Of a stretch of DNA of 64,000 nucleotides, positions 24,611 through 36,769 are shown piece by piece. Where the stretch lies: contig VXAI01000199.1 in NCBI GenBank assembly GCA_013399305.1, positions 62,001-126,000 of the forward strand. Direction: 5' to 3'. This DNA comes from Rostratula benghalensis. Taxonomy: Eukaryota > Chordata > Aves > Charadriiformes > Rostratulidae. The position numbers were made by a program, and so were the translations under genes. The notes under the pieces were generated by a model that was not told the DNA's origin, made no database searches, and was given only the letters and a program-made list of their open reading frames with translations. Position 1 is the stretch's first letter, and every line of letters begins with the position of its first letter.

Positions 24611-27600
24611 GACTAAACAAAACCCCCTCAAATCAAAGAAAGAATAAAAAACTCAGAACAGAATATAAAGTGAGGAACATCATATAAACCAATGCACTAA
24701 TTTCTGCACAGAAAACTCTGAAGCCTATTTCATTTTGCCCATCAATCACAGAACTAGAGTTTACATTAAAATATGCAAGCACAATTGTGTGTATTTCACT
24801 TTGAAAGAAAATACAGCTTTTTCCATCCCCAAACCAAAAAGATGTGTAGTAATCACACAGCAAGTTTAAGCACTGGAAGCTCCAGTGCCAATGCCATTTC
24901 TAACAGTTAGGATCCTTCTTATAGCTGTACTCTGAGCAGGAGTTTAGGAATTTTCTTGCAAGATTTTGTCACTGGCAACCAAGAAAAAGGCTGGATGACT
25001 TTAGCCTACAGAAAGAAGAAGGTACCATGATTTGGACATTTCCCCACTTTTTCACATCACTGTAGGCTCAGAACAGAAGGCCAGAAGCAGTGCAGCACAG
25101 ACACTTAAAAATCCAAAAAAAATATCCAAAATTAAACAAAAAAAATCAAACCAAAAAACCACCACCACAACAGCAACAAGAAAACCCCGAAGCCTGAAGT
25201 GCTTAATACTTGTCAAAGCAGTTGCAGAAGGGGCATTCTGGTTTCATTTTTTTTTAAAAGCTGGGCAACAGCTGAACTTTGTATATTCACATAAGAACCA
25301 GAAGAACAGAAAAAATACTATTTCAGGTTTTCATCTTGAATAAAAGTAACCAGTAACACTTTCCAAGGAATTCACTAGGAAAGGTTAAATAGCATACTTA
25401 GCTCTCTTCGCGGTCTTTCATTCTTACACTGCTCCAAACAAAAAGCTTTCCCCTTTACTCAGCTTGTGCTGCCAGTTGCTCTGCACTGTGCTTCTCTCAT
25501 TCTTTTTGAGTAAAGCAGAAAGTAACACACGACAAATCCTTGCTGGATCTAACACTCAACCGCTGGCTGAGCCACAGATCCTCAGGGAAAAGCCAGCCTC
25601 TTGCAACAGCTAAGTGTTTTGAACGCATGCATCAGGCCTGCTTTGGATCCCACAAAGCTCCAAAATAAGAACAGGAAATTACCATAAAGTTTAGTCCCAT
25701 TCATTATGCCAGGCTGTTAATGAGTGAGCTGCTGCAGTAAGGCTTTTGTACTGCTTGCTCTGTGGAGGTCAAACTTTCAGACATTTGCTTGAATCCGGGT
25801 GTAAGCTTCACTATATTCCTGTTCCAGTAGTCTGACAGCTTTTCAGAGACCAGTTTGCATCATCACAGCTTGTGGAACTGCAGGAGCCCACAGACCAGAA
25901 GCAGCAAATTGAAGGCACTGACTGTGTTTCCCAGCACATGAAGAGGCTATGTCCAAAACAGTGATACAGGCTGAGTTCAACACCACTCCCCAGGCCTGCA
26001 GGATAAACCTGGCTGTTTGGGGGTTTTTTTTGGGGGGGGGGAGTTTGTTGGTTTTCAGTTGCTGCTGTTGTATTTTTTGCTAAGAAATGTTTCTTCTCTG
26101 CTCTGCTTTGTATTTTGGAATTGGTTTTTTCCAATGAGATGGTGTAAGGACTGGTGCATGTCAGTCCATCCATTGAAATCAGCTTATGAAAATGTTAGTT
26201 ATTAGCAACAGATTGCTGTGTCAGACTAAGGTAGCAGCTTTACCACAGTTCCCTCTCATCTCTGGGAGCATTCAGGTTGCTTGAGGTGGGAACCCTGTCA
26301 GGCATTCAGGTATTCATCTATCTAACATCTATTCATCAATTTTCCACGTGTTATTTATAACAGATAATTTGAGGGGCAGCCACAAATGACAAAGCTCAGG
26401 CTCATGCACTGGTGACAGGTAAGTGACTCCTTACGAGCTGGGTCTTCTGAGTCGATTTAGCCCTCTCCTTTAGCCTGACCTCCCTCATGTCTTTATAACA
26501 CCATGCCAGGCCTGAGTAACTCATAGGCACATCTGGTTTCACTGCTTTGGATGGTCAGCTTACAAGTACCTCACCAGCAGATTGGTTGATCGATGGGCTC
26601 CAAACACCACCATTAAAATAAAACAATACAGTGTTTGTGTACTTTTTTTTTTCTTATACTGTTTTTATTTTCTGCTAGGAAAATCTAGCACAGGAACGCT
26701 TAATGAAGGATGTCCTGTCAGTGAAACCTGCTTCCTAAGGACACCAGCTCTGGTTGCAGGCTACATGTACCAGCTCAGAAATATGTTGTGTACCACACTG
26801 TTTAAGAGGGATAAATGCAAGGTATTATTTGATTAGAATTTGGGAATTTTTATCCCTGAAGAGTTTCTCAACTAGTATATGCCACTTATCTCCTCACCCT
26901 TGATCATATCATAGCTACTTAAAAATGAAGCAAGTAGGCATATTAATTGGGTGTAATACTAACATAATTATTATGATAGCAACTGGGAGGACAGGTGACA
27001 ATTCTTGGCCTTCATTGTTTAGTTCTTACAAAGGTGTGTCATTGAAATGACTGGTAAGTGTGAGAGTCACTAGACTGCACTGTTAGTGTATTTCTCTGAT
27101 AACCTGCTAAGAGGAACTCTAGAGAAATTGCACGTGCATTTAGCTTACTAAGTCTTGTCTTTTGGGAACAGAAGCAATTGATTTGTGGAAAGATCTGATG
27201 ATTTTTACTACTGGAGCACAGGAGATCCTGAAAGGCTCAGAGTGGATGAAACTCACTCCAGTGCAAAGTGTCGGTGCAAAGCTTGGATAACCACTTTCAG
27301 CTGAATTTGGACCTCTCTACATACTGAGTATATCTTCCAAACCCAGTCTGAATTCTGCTGCTATCACTGCATTTGCTGACTCTCTTTTCCCTCAGGAATA
27401 TGGACATCAGCAGGTAGAAAACAACTGGTTTGACAGCTTGTCAAGAATGAGAGCATGGCTGAGCTAGAGGCTGCCAGCAATATAGGATTCAGCCAAGTTT
27501 GGTGGGCTCCCAGCCACTTTGCTGCCCTCTTGCTCCAGCCAAATGACGGTGGGTGAGTTCAGCAAAGATTTTCCCTTATTTGGTAAGATTAATACTGCTT

Positions 27601-28734
27601 CTAAGAAGTCAGCCTCTTGTGATGAAGAGCAATGACACCTCCAAGTGCTGCCAGTGATAGAAGTTGCCCATCTAAAGGCAGAAAGAAACATGGCAGGTGC
27701 TGCACCTTGAACTAAAAAAAAATTGTCCTGATTTGCAGAACTGACTAGCTTGACAATATTTTGCAGTACTCCAGGACTCTGTGACTACTCCTGTTGACAC
27801 AATATGTCAACTGTCAAATGTCAGACTGGCATATTTTTGGGTTTGTGGTGGTGTGGGTTTGGGGTTTTTTTGTTGGGTTTGGGTTTTATTTTCTGTTGAA
27901 GTGTTAGAACGTAATGTAATTTGGCTTACAGCAGGAGAGTGGCCTGATTTACTTTTTTTGCAATGACATGCCATCTCCCCTCCTAACTACTGCTGCCTCT
28001 TGTGCCGTATTTATTAATTAGTGAATGCTTAGTAATTACTTACAGTATGGCTTTTAGGGAGGTGAGTCACGTGTGGATTTTACTCTGCTACTAATGGTGC
28101 CAGAATGGCTGCTTAGCAAAATGCATGCACCAGCTGGGTGACACCCTCCCTGTGTCAAGTCAATTTACTTGAATTGCTCTAATTGCTGTGGCATATTAAA
28201 TACAATCCAAGGGCTCAAATAATAAGATCCATCTGTTGTGTATTATTATTTTTTATTATAATATTTTGTATTATTTATGATAGTATTTTTTTAAAATCAG
28301 GCAGATCTGCTTGGTTTTCATTGCATGGAATTGTGAAGGTTTGCTTCAGTTATTTTACACCAGCTCTGAGGACTGTGAAGTGCAGTATGGAGTAGAAAAG
28401 GGAGATTAATCTTGCTTTGCCCTCAAATTGCACAGCAGCAGGCAATCGTTGTCCCAGATGCAGTGACAATAACAGAGCTGAGACAACTTCTTCAGTGCAG
28501 CAGAGTGCGTGGGATGTAATATCCAGTCTCACCTTTCCCCTGCTGCTTTGCTCCTCGGCTGACCCAAGAGATGCCTTCCACTTGCTGTTCGGCTTTAGGG
28601 AGTCAGGCTGGGGAAAAGGAAAGCATTTGCTAAGGCTGTTCCCCCTCTGCTGGCCTAGACAGGGAAATTGCCAATGGCAAACTAAAGAGTCTCTACACTG
28701 CAGTAACCACAGGGTCATCACACCAGTGGGTTGG

Positions 28735-29570
28735 AGGTACTGCTGGAGGTTGCTATTCCAACCCCATCATTTCACTTTGAGAAGGTTGCTCAGTTTATAT
28801 CCAGTTGGGTTTTTTAGTGTCTCCAAGGATGGAGACCCTACAACCTTGCTGGCCAACCTGCTCCAGTATTTGACCACAATCACAGGGGAAAGGGGTTTCC
28901 TTCTATTTAACAGGTGTTTCCTGCACTTCAGTTTGTGTCCACTGTTTCTGTCTTTGGATCCAATGAGAAGAGGCTGATTGCCGCCTTCACTCACCTCATC
29001 AAGTATTGGAACATATGGATATCATCAACCATGGGCCTTCTCCGGGACTGGTAGTCCCATCTTTTTCAGCCTCTCCTCGTGTGAGAGATTCTCCAGTCTG
29101 TTCATCATCCTCACGGCTTTTCTGTACTTGCTCTGGTGTGTGCTGTCTCTCGTACTGGGGAGCCCAGGACTGGACCCAGCACTCCACATGTTTCTCACCA
29201 GGGCTGAGCATGGGGGAAAGATTAGCCCTTGCCCTGCTGGTAACACTCTTCCTAGTGCATCCCAGGAGGCTGTTGCCCTTGATTGCCATGACAATAGATA
29301 GCTGGGTCCTGGTCAGTGTGGTGTCCACCAGAACCCCCAGGTCCTTCCTGGCCAAGGTGTTTTCCAGTGGGGTGATCTCATGCATATACAGGCTAGGGCT
29401 GTTCCTTCCTAAGTGCAAGGACTTTGTGTTTCCCTTTATCCAGCCTCAGGGGTTTCTGTTGGCCTTTTTCTCCAGCCTACTGAGGGCCCTCCAAACGTTG
29501 CCACCGCCCTTTGGTGTATTGATATGCAGATGCTACCCTAAGACCTTCCTGCTGGCCAAGTCAAGCACCT
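28735..29570 (-). mobile_element. CR1 LINE fragment
   Basis: The minus-strand reading follows the CR1 ORF2 C-terminal region, with stretches like NSLLGCTRKSVTSRARANLS and LENTLARKDLGVLVDTTLT. The 3' tail contains the complement of ACCTGCTCCAGTATTTGACCA. Several frame breaks are present. The upper boundary near 29570 is approximate. Confidence 0.88.
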
Positions 29571-29651
29571 CTTTTATGGGCTTGTTTCAGCTTTACCAAA
29601 TTCCTCAGTTTCCCTCAGTTTCCTTCCAGTTACTCTATTAGAATCTGTCAG

Positions 29652-30140
29652 AGAATCATAGAGTGGTTAGAGTTGGAAAAGACCTTAAAGATCATCAAGT
29701 TCCAACCCCCCTGCCATAGGCAGGGACACCTCCCACTAGACCAGGTTGCTCAAAGCCCCATCCAGCCTGGCCTTGAACACCTCCAGGGACGTTCCATCCA
29801 CAACATATCTGGGCAACCTGCTCCAGTGTCTTACCACCCTCACAGGAATGAATTTCTTCCTAATATCTAATCTAAATACACTGTTTTTCAGTTTAAAACC
29901 ATTACCCCATATCCTATCACTACACTCCATGATAGAGTCCCTCTCCATCTCTCCTGCAGGCCCCCTTCAGGTACTAGAAGGCCACTGTAGGTCCCCCTGG
30001 GGCCTTCTCTTCTCCAGGCTGAACAACCCCAAACTCTCTCAGCCTGTCCTCATAGAAGAGGTGCTCCAGCCCTCTGAGCATCATATTTGTGGCCCTCCTC
30101 TAGACCCATTCCAAGAGGTCCATGTCCTTCACCATCAGCT
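29652..30140 (-). mobile_element. CR1 LINE, 3' end fragment
   Basis: The low-coordinate edge is the inverted CR1 3' end (AGAATCATAGAGTGGTTAGAG, AAAGACCTTAAAGATCATCAA). The body encodes the usual RLDIRKKFIPVRVVRHWSRL tail of ORF2 on the minus strand. This copy is better preserved than the adjacent one at 28.7-29.6 kb, so it probably inserted independently and later. Confidence 0.95.
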
Positions 30141-30364
30141 CCTCCCCACCACCAGAGAGAGGCGCCCAAAGCCCATCATCAGCTCCTCTTCTCCTGGGTG
30201 CTGTCTCTACATAGTCAGCAGCCATTCTTAACCCCTATGCTCCTGCTCCCCTCAAGCTCCATAACTGACTCATATCCAGTATATGGTTGCTTTATGTATA
30301 GAAGTGTGTATATGTATATGTGGTATATATAGGCATATATAGGTAGGAAGTTGAGAAAGGGAAC

Positions 30365-32336
30365 CAGGAGAACTGCATGGTTAAACAGGGAATGCTGTGC
30401 AAACTCCAGTGGAAGAAGACAGTCTACAGAGCATGGAAGAAGGGGCTGGCCTCTTGGGAGGAATATAAGACTATTGTCAGAGGATGTAGGGATGCAACTA
30501 GGAAAGCTAAGGCCTCCTTAGAATTAAACCTGGCACGAGGGGTCAAGGACAACAGAAAGGGCTTCTTCAAATCCATTGCAGACAAAACTAAAACTAGAGG
30601 CAATGTAGGCCCACTGGTGAACAAGAGGGTGCCATGGAGACAGAAGACACAGAGAAGGCAGAGTTACTGAATGCCTTCTTTGTCTCTGCCTATACTGATG
30701 GAGGCTGTCCAGAGGAGCCCCATACCCCTGAGGCCGCAGAGGAAGTCAGGATAAAGGAGGACTTCACTTCAGTTGATGAGGACTGGGTTAAGGACCACTT
30801 AAGCAAGCTAGACATCCATAAATCCATGGGTCCTGATGGGACACACCCATGGGTGCTGAGGGAGCTGGCAGAATTCATTGCTGGACCACTCTCCATCATC
30901 TTTGGTAAGTTGTGGGGAACAGGAGAAGTGCCTGAGGATGGAGCAAAGCAAATGTCACTCCAGTCTTCAAAAAGGGCAAGAAGGAGGACCAAGGTAACTA
31001 TAGACCGGTCAGCCCCACCTCTGTGCCTGGAAAGGTAATGGAACAACTTATTCTTGGTGCTGTCTCTAGGCATATCAAGGATAAGAGGGTAATCAGAGGC
31101 AGTCAACATGGCTTCACCAAGGGGAAGTCATGCTTAACCAATCTGATAGCCTTTTATGAAGACACAACCATGTGGATGGATGATGGTAAACCAGTGGATG
31201 TGGTCTATCTTGACTTCAGTAAAGCATTTGACACCATTTCCCACAGCATCCTTGCAGCCAAACTGAGGAAGTGTGGCTGGACGAACAGGTAGTGATGTGG
31301 ATTGTGAACTGGCTGAAGGACAGAAGCCAGAGAGTTGTGGTCAATGGGACAGAGTCCAGTTGGAGGCCTGTATCTAGTGGAGTCCCTCAGGAATCTGTAC
31401 CCGGACCAGTAGTATTCAATATATTCATCAGCAACTTGGATGAGGGAGTAGAGTGCACTATCAGCAAGTTTGCGGATGACACCAAACTAGGAGGAGTGGA
31501 TGACACACCAGAAGGCCGTGCTGCCATCCAGAGAGACCTGGACAGGCTGGAGAGTTGTGCGGGGAGAAATTTAATGAAATATAACAAGGACAAGTGTAGA
31601 GTCTTGCATCTGGGCAAGAACAACTCCAGGTACCAGTATAGGTTGGGAACTGGCCTGTTGGACGAGTGTAGGGGAAAGGGACCTGAGGATCCTGGTGGAC
31701 AGCAGGATGACCATGAGCCAGCACTGTGCCCTGGTGGCCAAGATGGCCAATGGCATCCTGGGGTGTATTAGAAGACAGAGGTGGTTAGTAGGTACAAGAG
31801 AGGTCCTCCTCCCCCTCTTCTCTGACCTTGTGAGACCGAATCTGGAATATTGTGTCCAGTTCTGGGCCCCTCAGTTCCAGAGGGGCAGGGAACTGTTTTA
31901 GAGAGTCCAGGACAGAGCCACAAAGATGAAGAAGGGAGTGAAGCATCTCCCATATGAGGAAAGGCTGAGGGAGCTGGGTCTCTTTAGTTTGGAGAAGAGG
32001 AGACTGAGGGGTGACCTCATTCATGTTTCTAAATATCTAAAGGGTGAGTGTCAGGAGGATGGAGCCAGGCTCTTCTCAGTGACAGGCAATGATGGGACAA
32101 GGGGCAATGGGTGCAGGCTGGAACATAAGAGGTTCCACTTAAATATGAGGAAAAACTTCTTCACAGTGAGGGTGACAGAACACTGGCAGAAGCTGCCCGG
32201 TTGTGGAGTCTCCTTCTCTGGAGACATTAAAAACCTGCCTGGACACGATCCTGTGTGACTTGATCTAGGTGTTCCTGCTCTGGCAGTGGGATTGGATCTT
32301 TCAAGGTTCCTTCCAGTCTCTGAGATTCTGTGATAT
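30365..32336 (+). mobile_element. CR1 LINE, about 2 kb, reverse transcriptase to 3' end
   Basis: This is the longest CR1 copy here. The plus-strand order is the ORF2 linker (SWEEYKTIVRGCRDATRKAK), the start of the RT (KSMGPDGTHPWVLRELAEFI), [20 protein letters not shown] and [17 protein letters not shown]. It continues with SSGVPQ, the catalytic FADD box at 31469-31480 followed by TKLGG, LRPNLEYCVQFWAPQ-like and [20 protein letters not shown]. The sequence ends at the 3' tail at about 32336. At least five frameshifts split it, and the endonuclease domain and ORF1 are missing, so it is dead although the catalytic aspartates survive. Confidence 0.97.
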
Positions 32337-33221
32337 CTGTTTTAGGACGCAGGCCAAAGGACATAGAGAACAACCCAACAAGACAACTTCTGTCTTCCTC
32401 CATTTCCTTCTGCAACACCCAAATTTAACCAAGGCTGTTTAGTTCTGTTTTTAAGAGAAAAACTTTGCTGTGAACTGGCTTGGTGCTACATGTTTTCCTG
32501 TCTTGAAGTGTCCCATTAAGAACCAGATGAGGATCATGGTTAAACCCAAGTTACTCAAGTTACCCAAGCTTAAAGATCTGACAGGCAAGAACTAGCAAAC
32601 CACCTTAGCTACAGAAAAGCTACTTGCATGGCTAGTCCAATTGCACTGGTGCTGATGGGAGCCTGGCCATTTTCATTAGCAGGATGTTTGGTCGATTTTT
32701 CTTGGTGTCGCATCAGTGCCAGCAGGACTGTAAGGAAGTTGTTGCCTTGGCAGTGATGAATCTCACTCACCTGTGAGCTGCCAGGAAATTCTACCCTGCG
32801 GTACGAAAACCACTTGCATTTTTCTTGCTGAAGAGTTAGATCCCAAACAACTTCACAACACTTCCACAAGGTTATGTTTCTTTTATTCATTTCAATACAT
32901 CATCCACTAACTTTTATTTGAAAAGATTTCTTTTAATGACTACAACAGTTAGTGTCGGTCTCTCTACCTGTACACTTGAACGACCATTTAATAACACTCA
33001 GAACTAAAAGAGCCTAAGACACATCTGCATCATTCCAAAAATTAACAAAGGAAATAGCGCTGATGCATGGAGAGGGAAAAGGAACTAACCACTTATTTCT
33101 TAGAAGATGCATCCCTCTCAAAAAATTACCAAAACAGGAAAAAAAAAAAGTATTCTGTGGGGAAGAGCAGGGAGTGTACATATGCACACACTGCTACTTG
33201 CACATCCATATCCCCGCCCAA
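32337..33221. other. No recognisable gene
   Basis: This is unassigned sequence between the CR1 cluster and the hexamer repeat. It contains a TTTATT at about 32881 that could be a distal minus-strand polyadenylation signal for MOB3B. Confidence 0.4.
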
Positions 33222-33294
<73 letters not shown>

Positions 33295-33295
33295 N

Positions 33296-33348
<53 letters not shown>

Positions 33349-33349
33349 C
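33222..33349. repeat. (CATATA)n microsatellite with an N
   Basis: About 21 copies of a CATATA hexamer are present, interrupted by a single N at 33295. The repeat phase shifts across the N. Open frames through it (TYTYTY, IHIHIH, YMYMYM) are artefacts. Confidence 0.97.
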
Positions 33350-35253
33350 GTATTAGACTGGACAAGTAATTTTTTTTTTTCCCGGGAGAATATTATTATA
33401 ACTCTTTATTATATAATATCTGTCTTTAAAGCAGGAAAACTTATTAGAACAGAAAAGAAACAACTACTTTAACAGCTCCAACTTACTTGGCTAAACCTTG
33501 AAAAACATTGTCTCTCTATTTAGCATGAAATACATGAAAAATCAAGTTTGATCATTTTAGCTCTAAATGTCTATACAAACTACCAGGCTCTTATTATTGA
33601 TTTGGCTTGCTTTGCCCTTGAAATAGTCTCCATAATTATTAAAAATGTCTTTATTTTCTTCAAAATATATAAGAAAAAATGTCTGAACACTGACCACTTG
33701 TCTGTACTGGGTCTCCCAGTGTTATCCCCTTTCTAAAGCATTTAAAGCACGTATTTTAATAGCAAGCATATTCTTTTTTTTATACATAGTGCATCCTGTT
33801 TCACAGTCCTTGCAGGCACCTCCTGCTCTCTGCTTCTGCTCTTCTGAAGGGATAATGGAAAACCAACCCTTCAGAGGGCATACGTGAGAGGCATCCTGTC
33901 TGGAGGCACAGAGAGAGGCCAGAAAGCTACTGCTTTTGTAACACATTGTCCTAGGAGAAGCAAAGAAAAGATTAAAAGGCAGAAAGCCAGCTCTGAGACC
34001 TCACTCCTGGGAAATGTGAGAAACCTGAAGAACACGCAAAAAGGCAAAATGTAAAAGGAAGGAAAGGCTTTTTGGGGGAAGGCTCCAGCTCCAGAATGTA
34101 TAATTTATTCAACCCCAAGTACAAAGGTGTTAAAAGACCCTTTCAGTTAATAGAGACTCAGTAATAGTGGTTCCACAACTACAAAAGGTCCCATTTTATG
34201 TGCCATTTCCACAGAGTCCCAAGGATTTTCGGGTGCTGATCACTGGGACAATGTTTACCCCTTACATTTCTGCAGTTCTTAAGTAGCTCTCTGTAGGTCC
34301 CCATAGACTTACCTGTTAACTGTTTTCCTCCTCTCTCCCTGCCATGTTCTTAATGAATCCATTGGTTAGGAGAATTAATTATCTTGTCTGGTATAAGTTT
34401 GGCTGTTGAGAGCTTGAGTTTTTGGACAAAACTCAACTTCTTGTAAGTATGCAACTTCTCCCAAATCTGATGGAAATAATCAAATTCACTGCTGTGTATC
34501 AGTAAAAAAACCCCTTTGACAGACCACGGGACTCCATCCTTCATAAAGCACACGGGAGGTTAGGTTAAGATTTGTTTCATGTTACATTGGCCACTACAAT
34601 GACACTAGCCTATGTTCAGACAAAGTAAGAGTTCATTACAAAGTCCCTTATGACAGAGATAATAAATGAAAACTATGAAGTCTTTAATCACTGAAGGCAA
34701 TTTTGGTATCACAGGAACCTTTTTTCACTCTGAAGTAAGGCTGACTGTGGTTTCAGGCAGCTGAAGTGATCCCTCTTACAGTGCCTTGAAACTTAACTTA
34801 ACACTAACAGCATCTCTTAAGTACCACACTAAAAAAAAAAAGCAAGGGTTTTAGGCAAGAAAAACAAGATCTGATTGAAATACTAGAAAGGTGATTAAAG
34901 CAAAAATACCCCAACAAATGCAAACAACCCCGCCCCCAATCTCAGACCCATATGAAATGCTGGAATGTTTAGGAACATACATAATTAACATCAGGTAGAC
35001 AGTTTTTCCCTGTGAAAATGGGTGTCCCTGCACTCAATCCCATTTAAACCCAGTTCTCATTACACATCCCAAGGAATCACACAAATCAGGACCAGCAATT
35101 AACAATGCAAACATGCTTCAGTCCATGCAGATGTGGCCCTGAGCAAATTACTGATGAAGCTGGAACCCTTGAGTATGAGATCCACCAGGATTCTGCCCCT
35201 CGGCAATGAGATACTTTTATGGTGTGATGCCACGTTCCACACATTGTTCTTAC
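33350..35253. other. No recognisable gene
   Basis: I see no coding exon or RNA gene. The stretch may be distal MOB3B 3' UTR or intergenic. It contains A-runs (for example about 34830-34841). Confidence 0.4.
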
Positions 35254-35563
35254 AGGGACATCAAATACCAGGCACAGGAAATGGAGAAATGTCCCATGGC
35301 ATAAGCGAAGGCAAGAGACCTGTTGGGAGGTATTCAGCTGAAGGCCAAATCCTGCCACTGGGAGAACCGTTATTCCATCACCCAGCAAACTCCATGTGCT
35401 CCCCAGCAGAATTAGCAACAAACACATACAGTTCCACTTCTCTGTGGCTGGTTCAGCTCCTGGGCTGTATCGGGCTTTCCTCATTAGAGGAATTTCAGCC
35501 AGGTCAAAGACAAATCCTGCAGGGCTCAACTCTGCATTTCTCTCCCTTGCCTCATACAGTGCG
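35254..35563 (-). other. Exon-like segment downstream of MOB3B stop
   Basis: On the minus strand a strong acceptor (pyrimidine-rich, TTTTCTGCTGCAG) ends just above 35563. A donor-like CCCT/GTAAGAA lies just below 35254. The 310 bases between them are open in one frame, part of a 191-codon open frame at 35086-35661. The peptide does not match a family I know. It could be an alternative terminal exon of MOB3B, an exon of a non-coding RNA, or chance. A plus-strand open frame (35133-35609) overlaps it, so open reading alone is weak evidence. Confidence 0.25.
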
Positions 35564-36769
35564 CTGCAGCAGAAAAGGAAACACAAGAGGTTATGAAAAA
35601 CAGTTTTAGAAAATGAAAAATACACCAACAAGTAAGTTTTGCACTCACAAAATGAATGCATTCACAAAGAAGTTGTAAGAAAAATAATTCAAAGCAACTG
35701 GGAACAAATTCTGCTTCCCTTTCAGATCAAGCTACAGTGAATAGACTCAAAGCAGCATGTGTTAAGTAGCATAATAAAATGAAGAATAAATTATACTATG
35801 CATAAAATACCATGATTACAATTTGTGTAGTGACTTTGGTCTTTATGCACCAAATTCCACACATTTGTATCTTCAGGTTAATCTTTAAAACACAGCACTG
35901 CAGTACTGCCCAGGCATAAGAACACCAGGTGGCAACTGGCCACAGTGAAATTCAAGAGCGCCGAATCCACTGTAGGTCCTTCTCCATCACTGCAACAGCC
36001 TAGGCACTTCAGAGGAGCACTTGAAACCCTTTTGTATACGGTTGATGTTGTATTTCCAAGCAGTTGTTATCCTCATCTATCATGTATCTTCTTTTGAAGA
36101 GGTACCATTTGTCATCTTCTTTGAAATGAGGCAACTAAGCTCAGCAGCAGCCATGGCAATGAAGTCCAAAAGCAGGTTATATCCTGCAAAAGTGCCAGCA
36201 GGCCAGAAATCATCTGTACGTGCATTCCAATCCCCAAAGAATTAACCTGATTGCAAAGACCACTGAAGGCAGTGAGAATACTTAAGTCCATCCCCTTGAA
36301 AGCAAACAATAATGCTGCCTGCATAATTCTAAAGATGCAGAAAAGCCTCCACCATTGCTACACTGAACTTTCACAGACAAAAGCCCTTTATCCCAGCAAG
36401 GATGTGATCACTAACATTTACAAGTCCTGTTGTAAGCAAGCAGTCAAGCAAATCAGAATGTACCACAGTAAGAACTAGAAAAGGCTTGCGGTCATTTTTT
36501 AGAGTCTGCTACCCCTCTATTTCAAACGTTCCAATCACTGTGTCTACAAGCAAACACAAGATTTGCTCCTGAAGCTGTCTCAGGAGATGTCACATCCCAA
36601 AATCACTTGAGGAGGAGGCAGCAACAGGGTTCAGCACTTACTCAGTAAGGAGTTATCTTTCACAAAAACATGAATGTGCAAAATTCAATAGAAGGCACAG
36701 AATATACAGGTGTGTTCCACTTGATTCCTAATTATTCAGCTGTATCTCTCTTGTGAGCTCTCTCTTAAG

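Larger units (their letters stand above)
22400..28730. other. No recognisable gene
   Basis: This is unassigned non-coding DNA. It includes a T/GT-rich and A/CA-rich pair of tracts at 24473-24610, an A-rich patch near 25108-25165, a G-run at about 26030-26041, and a CTCF-like motif at 24403-24418. A conserved-element-like stretch lies near 28000-28215. Confidence 0.45.

Noticed and set aside
28417..28720. Plus-strand open frame next to a CR1 copy
   Set aside because: No recognised domain. The overlapping longer frame to 28977 runs into antisense CR1.
33063..33472. Open frames with TYTYTY, IHIHIH or YIYIYI repeats
   Set aside because: These are translations of the CATATA microsatellite and include an X from the N.
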